A stretch of DNA of 42,269 nucleotides from contig NZ_LGIQ01000008.1 in assembly GCF_001187725.1 (NCBI RefSeq), positions 1-42,269 on the forward strand. Direction: 5' to 3'. A program made the position numbers and the translations under genes. The notes beneath the pieces were generated by a model that saw nothing but the letters and a program-made list of their open reading frames with translations, did no database searches and had not been told where the DNA came from. This stretch comes from Brevibacillus reuszeri (GTDB lineage: Bacteria; Bacillota; Bacilli; Brevibacillales; Brevibacillaceae). Of this stretch, positions 34,299-42,269 are shown one piece after another; positions within the stretch are counted from its first letter, which is position 1; every line of letters starts with the position of its first letter.

Positions 34299-34538
34299 AT
34301 GTTATCCAGTATTGGAATTCCTGGTCTGATCCTGATCCTGATTATTGCTTTGGTGATTTTCGGGCCAAGCAAGCTTCCTGAGATTGGTCGCGCCTTTGGG
34401 CGTACACTGACAGAATTCAAATCAGCAACCAAAGACTTGACCAAGGAAGACGACGATGACAGGGGCAAGTCCAAAAAGGAAGCGGTCGTTGATCTTTCCG
34501 TAAGTAGCAGCGAGGACGCGTTGAAGCGAGTCAACTAA
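34299..34538 (+). CDS. tatA: Twin-arginine translocase subunit TatA
   Basis: A 79-aa TatA protein: one membrane helix ([17 protein letters not shown]), the diagnostic hinge and amphipathic helix [17 protein letters not shown], and a charged Asp/Lys tail. With TatC it would export PhoX. The gene lies 20 bases after the phoX stop. It resembles the B. subtilis phoD-tatAd-tatCd arrangement. Confidence 0.96.
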   Translation: MLSSIGIPGLILILIIALVIFGPSKLPEIGRAFGRTLTEFKSATKDLTKEDDDDRGKSKKEAVVDLSVSSSEDALKRVN

Positions 34539-34618
34539 TCAGTTTGCGAAGGAAGGCGGTGCGCTTTGTTACGCATCGCTTTTCCTTTTCAAAATCAGCT
34601 TACCCGGGGGGAAATCAT

Positions 34619-35353
34619 GTGAATCAAGAAATGCCCTTTCTGGAGCATTTGACGGATTTGCGTCGCAGGCTTTTGATTGTTTTGTCGGCACTTGTCGTTG
34701 GCATGGTGGTTTGCTTTTTATTTGTCGATCACATATATCAGGCGCTCGCCAATCATTCGGGAGAAAAACTGGCGATTCTCGGTCCAGGAGATATTTTGTC
34801 GATCTATATCAAATTGTCTGGAGTCGGTGCCTTGGCGTTGACGATTCCTGTAGCTGCCTATCAGGCGTGGCGCTTTGTTGTTCCGGCGCTGGAGGAGCGA
34901 GAGAGAAAGATCGCACTGATGTATATTCCGGCGCTGTTTTTCTTGTTTCTCTTTGGACTGTCATTTGCGTACTTTGTGCTGTTTCCGATGATGTATCAAT
35001 TTGTCCTCGGCTTATCCAACGGAAATTTTGAGCTGGTCATTACCGCAAACGATTACTTTACCTTTATGCTAAATCTGTGTCTGCCTTTTGGGCTTTTGTT
35101 CGAGCTGCCTGTAATCGTTCTTTTTCTGAGTCATTTAGGCATTTTGAATCCGCATCGACTGGCGAAAATGCGAAAGCCGGCTTACCTGGTGCTGTCCATC
35201 ATTTCCATTACAATCACGCCACCTGATTTTCTGTCAGATATCATGGTCATTGTACCGCTGATCATTTTGTATGAACTATCGATTTCGATCTCTCGATTCA
35301 TACACGGAAAACGCACTCGGGAAACTGCGCTATCATCTGAAAATATGGTATGA
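34619..35353 (+). CDS. tatC: Twin-arginine translocase subunit TatC
   Basis: A 244-aa TatC with six membrane helices. MPFLEHLTDLRRRLLIVL is the conserved N-terminus, and later FGLSFAYFVLFPMMYQFV and SIISITITPPDFLSDIMV match the family. I chose GTG 34619 because ggggggaaatcat lies just before it; a start at 34544 would add 25 unrelated residues. It recognises twin-arginine signals such as that of PhoX. The next gene starts 33 bases after its stop. Confidence 0.93.
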   Translation: MNQEMPFLEHLTDLRRRLLIVLSALVVGMVVCFLFVDHIYQALANHSGEKLAILGPGDILSIYIKLSGVGALALTIPVAAYQAWRFVVPALEERERKIALMYIPALFFLFLFGLSFAYFVLFPMMYQFVLGLSNGNFELVITANDYFTFMLNLCLPFGLLFELPVIVLFLSHLGILNPHRLAKMRKPAYLVLSIISITITPPDFLSDIMVIVPLIILYELSISISRFIHGKRTRETALSSENMV

Positions 35354-35354
35354 T

Positions 35355-35378
35355 GCTCTCGACAATATTATCGGGAGC
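35355..35378 (+). repeat. Hairpin covering the pabC ribosome binding site
   Basis: gctctcga (35355-35362) pairs with tcgggagc (35371-35378) around an 8-base loop. The gggag of the pabC ribosome binding site (35373-35377) lies in the 3' arm. The hairpin begins two bases after the tatC stop, so ribosomes ending tatC could open it. There is no U-run, so it is not a typical terminator. Confidence 0.55.
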
Positions 35379-35386
35379 GAGCATGC

Positions 35387-36232
35387 ATGCACGTATATGT
35401 GAATGGAACGATTTGTCCAGCTGAAGAGGCATCGGTATCTGTATTAGACCATGGATTTTTATACGGAATCGGCTTATTTGAAACCTTGCGTGTGTACGAC
35501 CGCAAACTGTTTTTGTGGGATGCCCATTATGCCCGGCTGAGCTCCGGGCTTTTGGCGTTGCAAATTCGTCCTGCCTGGTCAAAGGAAGAGCTGAAGCAGG
35601 CGATTTTGCGAACAGTAGATGCCAATGAATTACGTGATGCGTACGTGCGATTGAGTGTGACAGCTGGAGCAGAGGGAGTTGGACTAGTTGCGGATGGCTA
35701 TGAGCGCCCAGCGTTATTTGTGTTTGCCAAACCAGTTGCTGCTCTGCAAGATCCGCCCCAGCCAAAAAAGCTGCTGACGCTGTCCTTGGCTCGTCAGACA
35801 GTAGAAGGACATCAGCGCTTCAAGTCGCATAATTACCTCAATAATGCTTTGGCAAGACAAGAGCTTGGAGCAAAGCCTGATGTAGAGGGCTTGTTTTTGA
35901 CGCACGATGGCTATCTGGCTGAAGGCATAGTAAGCAATCTGTTCTGGATAAAGGATGGCAGCTTGTTTACGCCTGCTCTGGACACGGGCATATTGGATGG
36001 AGTAACTCGTCAGCACGTTCTGAAGCTAGCCGCTCAATTATCCATGCCGATCGTGGAGGGGCGCTTCGGGCGGGAAGTGCTGCTTCTGGCAGATGAAATC
36101 TTTGTCACGAATTCCGTACAAGAGATCGTTCCCGTGCAAGAAATTGATGGTCATTTGATCGCGTCTGTCTACGGTAAATTCACCCGTGAACTGCACCGCG
36201 CCTACCGTCATTCTATAGCGATGGAAGAGTAA
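35387..36232 (+). CDS. pabC: Aminodeoxychorismate lyase PabC
   Basis: A 281-aa fold-type IV PLP enzyme that releases 4-aminobenzoate from aminodeoxychorismate. The N-terminus reads MHVYVNGTICPAEEASVSVL, then DHGFLYGIGLFETLRVY is the family hallmark. The PLP lysine is Lys146 in RFKSHNYLNNALARQE, and ITNSVQEIVPVQ-like LFVTNSVQEIVPV-type residues close the site. In B. subtilis it follows pabA directly; here phoX-tatAC sits between. No strong own promoter is visible. Confidence 0.92.
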   Translation: MHVYVNGTICPAEEASVSVLDHGFLYGIGLFETLRVYDRKLFLWDAHYARLSSGLLALQIRPAWSKEELKQAILRTVDANELRDAYVRLSVTAGAEGVGLVADGYERPALFVFAKPVAALQDPPQPKKLLTLSLARQTVEGHQRFKSHNYLNNALARQELGAKPDVEGLFLTHDGYLAEGIVSNLFWIKDGSLFTPALDTGILDGVTRQHVLKLAAQLSMPIVEGRFGREVLLLADEIFVTNSVQEIVPVQEIDGHLIASVYGKFTRELHRAYRHSIAMEE

Positions 36233-36283
36233 ATTATGGTATGCTACTAATCAACATGCTAAGACGGAAAAGGGAGTAAGGCT

Positions 36284-37483
36284 ATGAAGTACAATCCATT
36301 CCGAATTCACGCGGCTAATCATGCAGAAATGGTATCGGAGCTGTCGAAAAGGGGCATTGCATCTCCTGAATGTGAGCGATTGGCCGCTAACTGGGGAGCA
36401 GGCTTGATGATTCATGTGGAAAACTTGATTCGATCAGATGCTCTTCTATTGCAGGAGGACATGCTGTCTGTAGGTGCTGAAGCTATCATTTCGGCTGATC
36501 CGGTAAAAGAAGAAACCGTGTATGTCCTTCTACTAGCCGGGCAAAAGCAGCTGGAGCAGATGCTCGAGCGTATGGGTGACAGGACGGCAGGTTTGCGTGC
36601 TGCAGCGGCAGAGGTACGGGAGATTTTAGCTAGACCTGCACAGCTGCGCAATCGTCGCGAACTGGTTTGTAGTCGTCACGTGCTGCCGATTGGCGAGCGA
36701 ACGCTGGTCATGGGGATTTTGAATGTGACGCCGGACTCTTTTTCAGACGGTGGACGATTTGTTGATTTGAATCAGGCCTTGGCCCAGGCTCGTGCGATGG
36801 TCGAGGCAGGTGCTGACATCATTGACATTGGCGGAGAATCGACAAGACCGGGAGCGGAGCCGGTGGATGAAGCCGAAGAGCTTGATCGCGTGTTGCCGAT
36901 TATCCGTTTGTTGTCCGCGGAGCTGGACGTTCCGCTTTCGATTGATACCTATAAAGCGGTGGTAGCTGATCGGGCGATAGCGGCAGGAGCACATATTATC
37001 AATGATGTATGGGGAGCCAAGCGTGATCCGCAGATGGCTGGGGTCGCTGCCCGTCATGGTGTCCCCATTATTTTGATGCACAATCGCACGAACACCGATT
37101 ACACCGATTTCTTTGCAGATTATATAAAAGATCTGCGAGAGTCGGTGCAGATTGCTTTGGATGCAGGTGTCAAACAAGAGCAGATCATTCTCGATCCGGG
37201 AATCGGGTTTGTGAAGTCCGTGGATCAGAACTTGGAAACGATGCGACGTCTCGATGATCTGGTTGCTTTGGGTTATCCCGTCTTGCTGGCTACCTCCCGA
37301 AAAAGAATGATCGGACACGTGCTCGACCTTCCTGTTGATGAGCGAGTGGAAGGGACGGCTGCGACAGTCGCGCTCGGTGTGGCGAAAGGCTGTCACATGG
37401 TCCGGGTACACGATGTGAAGGAAATGAAGCGCGTTACCAAGATGATGGACGCAATGTTAAAGGGGGGCATTCCCGTTGGATAA
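36284..37483 (+). CDS. folP: Dihydropteroate synthase with N-terminal extension
   Basis: A 399-aa enzyme joining 4-aminobenzoate and dihydropterin pyrophosphate. The core begins near residue 130: VMGILNVTPDSFSDGG (142-157), DIIDIGGESTRPGAEPV, PLSIDTYKAVVADRAI, HIINDVWG, LDPGIGFVKSVDQNL, TSRKRMIG. The N-terminal ~125 residues (FRIHAANHAEMVSELSKRGI, then AVEIISADPVKEETVYVLLL-like AIISADPVKEETVYVLLL) are absent from the ~280-aa B. subtilis protein. The extension has no motif I recognise. Its end overlaps folB by 8 bases. Confidence 0.95.
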   Translation: MKYNPFRIHAANHAEMVSELSKRGIASPECERLAANWGAGLMIHVENLIRSDALLLQEDMLSVGAEAIISADPVKEETVYVLLLAGQKQLEQMLERMGDRTAGLRAAAAEVREILARPAQLRNRRELVCSRHVLPIGERTLVMGILNVTPDSFSDGGRFVDLNQALAQARAMVEAGADIIDIGGESTRPGAEPVDEAEELDRVLPIIRLLSAELDVPLSIDTYKAVVADRAIAAGAHIINDVWGAKRDPQMAGVAARHGVPIILMHNRTNTDYTDFFADYIKDLRESVQIALDAGVKQEQIILDPGIGFVKSVDQNLETMRRLDDLVALGYPVLLATSRKRMIGHVLDLPVDERVEGTAATVALGVAKGCHMVRVHDVKEMKRVTKMMDAMLKGGIPVG

Positions 37484-37847
37484 AATCTTCTTCAGCGGTA
37501 TGTCATTTTATGGTTTCCACGGGGTGTATGGAGCGGAAGCAGAGCTGGGACAACGTTTTATGGTCGATCTCGAGCTGTCCATCGATTTATCTCGCGCGGG
37601 GGCAAGTGACGATCTTACGGATACTGTGAATTACGCAGAGGTTTTTTCCTGTGTGCAAAAGGTAGTAGAGGGCGAACGCTATAACCTGGTGGAAAGGCTG
37701 ACCACAGAAGTTGCTCGGCAGCTGCTTACGCAATTTCCTCTGACAGAAGCAAAAGTGAAGGTAACCAAACCGAATCCGCCTATCAAGGGTCACTATGAAG
37801 GTGTAGCGATCGAGATGATACGCAAAAGAGAGGATTTTGCTTTATGA
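37476..37847 (+). CDS. folB: Dihydroneopterin aldolase
   Basis: A 123-aa FolB that splits dihydroneopterin. Motifs: MSFYGFHGVYGAEAELGQRF with the catalytic Glu and His region, DTVNYAEVFSCVQKVV, NLVERLTTEVARQLL and the C-terminal VTKPNPPIKGHYEGVAIEM with Lys. The TTG start sits behind aaagggggg and overlaps folP. Confidence 0.96.
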   Translation: MDKIFFSGMSFYGFHGVYGAEAELGQRFMVDLELSIDLSRAGASDDLTDTVNYAEVFSCVQKVVEGERYNLVERLTTEVARQLLTQFPLTEAKVKVTKPNPPIKGHYEGVAIEMIRKREDFAL

Positions 37848-38374
37848 CGGTTTGTGCGTACATCGCCTTAGGTTCCAATCTGGGAGATCGTGCCGAGACT
37901 CTGAGACAGGCGCTGAGAAAGCTAAATGATCAACCAGGCATCCGCATTCTTCGGGCTTCTTCTGTTTATGAAACGGAGCCTTTTGGAAATGTGGAGCAGG
38001 ATGCTTTTCTCAATATGGCAATTGCTATCGAAACCTCTCTGTCGCCAGATGAGCTGCTGAATACAGCTCTGGAAGTGGAACGGGAGCTTGGTCGTGTGCG
38101 CACCATTCGGTGGGGACCGCGTACGATTGATATTGATCTGTTATTGTACGGTCAGTCCCGCATATCAGAGGAGCATCTCGTAATCCCACATCCGGGCATC
38201 AGCCAGCGGGCGTTTGTGCTGGTACCATTGCGTGATATATGGGAGGGCGGAGCTCTGCCTGAGTACAACCATACGATTGAACACTATCTTTCTTTATTGG
38301 TAGAGGATCACAAGGGGGTACGTGAGTGGGGAACAGTCAATTGGGAAATCGAATTAGATCCTTCCGGAAGCTAA
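37844..38374 (+). CDS. folK: HPPK, 6-hydroxymethyl-7,8-dihydropterin pyrophosphokinase
   Basis: A 176-aa kinase that pyrophosphorylates hydroxymethyldihydropterin for FolP. YIALGSNLGDR, SSVYETEPFGNVEQDAFLN, and GPRTIDIDLLLYG with the two Asp that bind Mg are intact. ATG overlaps folB by 4 bases. The 3' end overlaps the HTH gene by about 50 bases in another frame, as in B. subtilis folK-yazB. Confidence 0.96.
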   Translation: MTVCAYIALGSNLGDRAETLRQALRKLNDQPGIRILRASSVYETEPFGNVEQDAFLNMAIAIETSLSPDELLNTALEVERELGRVRTIRWGPRTIDIDLLLYGQSRISEEHLVIPHPGISQRAFVLVPLRDIWEGGALPEYNHTIEHYLSLLVEDHKGVREWGTVNWEIELDPSGS

Positions 38375-38535
38375 AAGGGTATACACAACAGTCTTTTTCG
38401 GAAAAGATGGGTGTGTCACTGTCTTTTGTTGGTTCACTTGAACGAGGTACCAGAACGCCTACCGAACCGGTTTTGCGCAAGATCGCCAGCACTTTACAGG
38501 TCGACTATGACGAATTATGTGCTATAAATAAATGA
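38326..38535 (+). CDS. Small XRE-type HTH protein (YazB-like)
   Basis: A 69-aa protein consisting of one lambda-repressor-like HTH: NRIRSFRKLKGYTQQSFSEK and GVSLSFVGSLERGTRTP. B. subtilis yazB lies at the same spot after folK. Start GTG 38326 has caaggggg at suitable spacing. Its target is unknown; it may act on the folate operon or elsewhere. Confidence 0.88.
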   Translation: MGNSQLGNRIRSFRKLKGYTQQSFSEKMGVSLSFVGSLERGTRTPTEPVLRKIASTLQVDYDELCAINK

Positions 38536-38602
38536 TGACTTTTGGAAAGGTCTGTCCTCTCCAAGAACCCGATTGGAAAACGGGAAAAGGAGGTCAATAT
38601 AG

Positions 38603-39631
38603 ATGAAAATCGGAAATGTTGAGTTAAAAAATAACGTAGTACTTGCTCCGATGGCCGGAGTGTGTAATCCAGCCTTTCGTTTGATTGCCAAGGAATTTGG
38701 TACAGGACTGGTATGTGCGGAGATGGTTAGTGATAAGGCCATTATGCACGGAAACAAAAAGACGCTGGATATGCTTTTTGTCGATGAGCGCGAAAAACCG
38801 CTTAGTTTGCAGATTTTTGGTGGCGACAAGGAAACATTGGTCGGAGCGGCGAAATATGTAGACCAGAATACGAATGCGGACATCATCGATATTAATATGG
38901 GTTGTCCTGTTCCAAAAATTACGAGCTGCGATGCAGGTGCACGCCTGCTGCTGGATCCTGAAAAGATTTATGAAGTCGTTTCTGCGGTTGTTGATGCTGT
39001 CGATAAGCCGGTCACCGTGAAAATGAGACTGGGCTGGGACGAAGAACACTTGTATGTCCTCGATAATGCTTGCGCTGTAGAACGTGCAGGTGGGAAAGCG
39101 ATTGCTGTTCACGGCCGAACTCGCGTGCAAATGTACAAGGGACATGCCGACTGGAGCTGGATTGGCAAAGTGAAAGAAGCAGTCTCCATTCCGGTAATCG
39201 GCAACGGTGATGTGGCTACCCCAGAAGATGCTCGGCGCATGCTGGATACAACCGGCTGCGATGGGGTTATGATTGGACGCGCAGCACTTGGTAACCCATG
39301 GATGCTGTATCGCACCATTCAGTATTTGACGACTGGTGAGCTGGTATCTGAGCCATCCGTACGCGAAAAGATGGAAATCTGTCTTTTACATGCAGAGCGT
39401 TTGATTGCATTGAAAGGTCCTCGAGTAGGTGTGCTTGAAATGCGCAAACACGCTGCCTGGTATTTAAAGGGCTTGCGGGGTGCTACCCAAACAAAGAATT
39501 TGGTAAATGCCGTCGAAACCGAAGATGAGCTTCGTCGTACGTTGTTAGACTATGTCGATTGGGTAGAAAACTACGCAGATGACAGTGAAGAACCCGTAGA
39601 AACCGCACAAAATGAGGCGGTTAGCTACTAG
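38603..39631 (+). CDS. dusB: tRNA dihydrouridine synthase DusB
   Basis: A 342-aa FMN enzyme that reduces uridines in t[49 protein letters not shown] with the catalytic Cys, [13 protein letters not shown] and [11 protein letters not shown] are family motifs. The start follows aaaaggaggtc. It ends the folate stretch. A promoter for greA follows. Confidence 0.96.
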   Translation: MKIGNVELKNNVVLAPMAGVCNPAFRLIAKEFGTGLVCAEMVSDKAIMHGNKKTLDMLFVDEREKPLSLQIFGGDKETLVGAAKYVDQNTNADIIDINMGCPVPKITSCDAGARLLLDPEKIYEVVSAVVDAVDKPVTVKMRLGWDEEHLYVLDNACAVERAGGKAIAVHGRTRVQMYKGHADWSWIGKVKEAVSIPVIGNGDVATPEDARRMLDTTGCDGVMIGRAALGNPWMLYRTIQYLTTGELVSEPSVREKMEICLLHAERLIALKGPRVGVLEMRKHAAWYLKGLRGATQTKNLVNAVETEDELRRTLLDYVDWVENYADDSEEPVETAQNEAVSY

Positions 39632-39653
39632 ATTTGGATACTCATTCCAGACA

Positions 39654-39682
39654 TTGACAAGGGTTCCTTCATATCCTATAAT
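39654..39682 (+). promoter_or_regulatory. Strong promoter upstream of greA
   Basis: TTGACA (39654-39659), 17 bases and TATAAT (39677-39682) are a perfect SigA promoter. Transcription would begin about 160 bases before greA. Confidence 0.9.
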
Positions 39683-39702
39683 ACTCCGTAATATTGGGAG
39701 TC

Positions 39703-39729
39703 AAGCTGCCAGTCCAACCTGGCAGCTTT
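39703..39729 (+). terminator. Attenuator-like hairpin in the greA leader
   Basis: aagctgcca (39703-39711) pairs with tggcagctt (39720-39728), then tta and ccttt. It lies just about 15 to 40 bases after the predicted transcription start and could release a short RNA. Confidence 0.55.
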
Positions 39730-39794
39730 ACCTTTGAAAGCTCACAATGATTGTGTCTTGGCTGTATATTGTATAGAACAACTACATATAATCC

Positions 39795-39816
39795 TTTGTA
39801 CTTTACCCAGTACAAA
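39795..39816 (+). repeat. Second hairpin in the greA leader
   Basis: tttgtact (39795-39802) pairs perfectly with agtacaaa (39809-39816) around a 6-base loop. Bases 39829-39835 are a T-run about 13 bases further on, just before the greA ribosome binding site. Confidence 0.5.
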
Positions 39817-39850
39817 TGGAATCATTTTTTTAAAACGGGGGAATTGAATC

Positions 39851-40327
39851 ATGTCCGAAAAAGAAGTCATCCTTACACCAGAAGGTTTATCGAGACTTGA
39901 ACAAGAGCTCGAAGATTTGAAAACGGTTAAACGCAAGGAAGTAGCGGCTCGAATTAAAGAAGCGATCAGCTTTGGTGATATTAGCGAGAACTCGGAGTAC
40001 GAAGAAGCTAAAAATGAGCAAGCGTTCATTGAAGGCCGTATTTTGACTCTCGAGAAAATGCTCCGCAATGCTCGTATCATCACTAATGATGATGTGGATA
40101 CCGGAGTTGTAAGTGTAGGCTCCAGAGTGCGTCTGAAGGATCTGGAGTTCGGAGATGTGGTAGATTACACGATTGTCGGTTCTGCAGAATCTGATCCGAT
40201 GAACAACAAAATCTCCAATGAGTCTCCAGTAGGTCAAGCGCTTCTGGGTAAAGCAAAGGGCGCAGTTGTAGATGTAAACGTACCAGCTGGTACCATTCAG
40301 TATGAGATTCTTGACATTAACTTGTAA
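39851..40327 (+). CDS. greA: Transcription elongation factor GreA
   Basis: A 158-aa GreA. The N-terminal coiled coil (about 8-75) has the tip acidic residues in [17 protein letters not shown]. The C-terminal domain has [18 protein letters not shown] and [18 protein letters not shown]. It enters the RNA polymerase secondary channel and restarts stalled complexes. The ATG follows a weak cggggg site. It replaces no gene in the B. subtilis order; there dusB is followed by lysS. Confidence 0.97.
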   Translation: MSEKEVILTPEGLSRLEQELEDLKTVKRKEVAARIKEAISFGDISENSEYEEAKNEQAFIEGRILTLEKMLRNARIITNDDVDTGVVSVGSRVRLKDLEFGDVVDYTIVGSAESDPMNNKISNESPVGQALLGKAKGAVVDVNVPAGTIQYEILDINL

Positions 40328-40340
40328 GTAGTAGCCCAGT

Positions 40341-40366
40341 GGCGTACCTTTTAGTAAAGGTACGCC
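40341..40366 (+). terminator. Hairpin after greA, weak terminator
   Basis: ggcgtaccttt (40341-40351) pairs perfectly with aaaggtacgcc (40356-40366) around a 4-base loop. A good U-run does not follow, so some readthrough to lysS is likely. Confidence 0.6.
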
Positions 40367-40407
40367 GCATCGTTATTTAATCGCTTTGTACAATATTGTT
40401 AACGTAG

Positions 40408-41952
<1,545 letters not shown>

Positions 41953-41973
41953 AAGAGAATCACTAAGTGGAAA

Positions 41974-42007
41974 AACCGTCTGAAATGAATTCAGGCGGTT
42001 TTTTTAT
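41974..42007 (+). terminator. Terminator after lysS
   Basis: aaccgtctgaa (41974-41984) pairs with ttcaggcggtt (41990-42000) with one G-U pair, then T5 and ATTTT. It separates lysS from the rRNA promoter. Confidence 0.92.
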
Positions 42008-42097
42008 TTTCACTTGCGCTAAAATGTTTTAGGTGATATAGTAAGTCCTGTTCTTCTTTTTACATACATCAATCACAACCGATTGAAAAATTAATAC

Positions 42098-42127
42098 TTG
42101 CTTTTCTATCCGGTTATGTGATAGATT
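42098..42127 (+). promoter_or_regulatory. Candidate rRNA promoter P1
   Basis: TTGCTT (42098-42103) and TAGATT (42122-42127) are separated by 18 bases. The match is moderate. Tandem promoters are usual for rRNA operons in Bacillales. Confidence 0.45.
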
Positions 42128-42163
42128 GATGAAGTCGCTGATAAACAAACTTCAAAAAAGTTG

Positions 42164-42192
42164 TTGACACGACTTGGACAACCTGATAAGAT
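42164..42192 (+). promoter_or_regulatory. rRNA promoter P2 (downstream operon)
   Basis: TTGACA (42164-42169), 17 bases and TAAGAT (42187-42192) form a strong promoter. The upstream aaacttcaaaaaag is A-rich, like an UP element. Confidence 0.85.
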
Positions 42193-42211
42193 GAAATGGT
42201 TGTTGCGAAAA

Positions 42212-42220
42212 TGCTCTTTG
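42212..42220 (+). promoter_or_regulatory. boxA-like antitermination site in the rRNA leader
   Basis: tgctctttg, followed by aaaactgaac, matches the boxA-type leader found upstream of Bacillales 16S genes. The 16S gene itself lies beyond the window. Confidence 0.65.
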
Positions 42221-42269
42221 AAAACTGAACAGCGAAAGCGTTAATGAGTCTATCATTAAATGATTTGCC

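Overview
The window looks like chromosome from a low- to mid-GC Firmicute of the Brevibacillus/Paenibacillaceae type. Strong AGGAGG-type ribosome binding sites, SigA-like promoters, GTG and TTG starts, and the order hslO - yacD-like PPIase - cysK - pabB - pabA - pabC - folP - folB - folK - yazB-like HTH - dusB - lysS all match the Bacillales order next to an rRNA operon. The genus is inferred, not proven. Bases 1 to about 22 read as the 3' end of a 23S rRNA gene, followed by a terminator and no 5S gene. The last ~170 bases carry an rRNA-type promoter and a boxA-like leader. The window therefore seems to be the whole interval between two rRNA operons.

Region 1 (185-7498) is a compact Flp/Tad pilus locus of the Gram-positive type: CpaB-like SAF protein, CpaE/TadZ ATPase, TadA/CpaF motor, TadB and TadC platform proteins, a Flp-type pilin, a prepilin peptidase, and two TadE/TadF-like pseudopilins. 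There is no secretin, as expected for a cell with one membrane. A 180-bp hairpin-forming MITE-like element lies between tadC and the pilin gene.

Region 2 (7597-8603) holds two unfamiliar genes. One has an internal duplication that resembles DUF4046.

Region 3 (8759-17568) is the most unusual part: a second, divergent Tad-like operon. It begins with a possible regulator. It then encodes two MinD/TadZ-like proteins that both lack the P-loop lysine, a CpaB-like protein between them, an intact TadA-like motor, two TadB/TadC-like membrane proteins, and a tail of seven short proteins with one N-terminal membrane segment each. Three of these are only 47-48 aa long. I see neither a prepilin peptidase nor a canonical Flp pilin in it, so it may borrow them from region 1 or build something other than a classic pilus.

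Region 4 (17578-18048) is a DUF3870 gene behind a good promoter and a strikingly foldable 5' leader.

Region 5 (18183-26003) is a dppBCDE-ykfBCD-like operon for importing murein tripeptides and breaking them down (ABC permeases and ATPases, lipoprotein receptor, L-Ala-D/L-Glu epimerase, NlpC/P60 gamma-D-glutamyl peptidase). It lacks dppA and ykfA.

Region 6 (26264-27208) is a SigA-like sigma factor without region 1.1. Region 7 (27383-41952) is the conserved housekeeping stretch hslO to lysS: redox chaperone, foldase, cysteine synthase, folate synthesis, tRNA dihydrouridine synthase, GreA and LysRS. It is interrupted between pabA and pabC by a phoX-tatA-tatC cassette. That cassette has its own terminator upstream and four 11-bp-spaced PhoP-box-like repeats, suggesting phosphate-regulated export of a Tat-dependent phosphatase.
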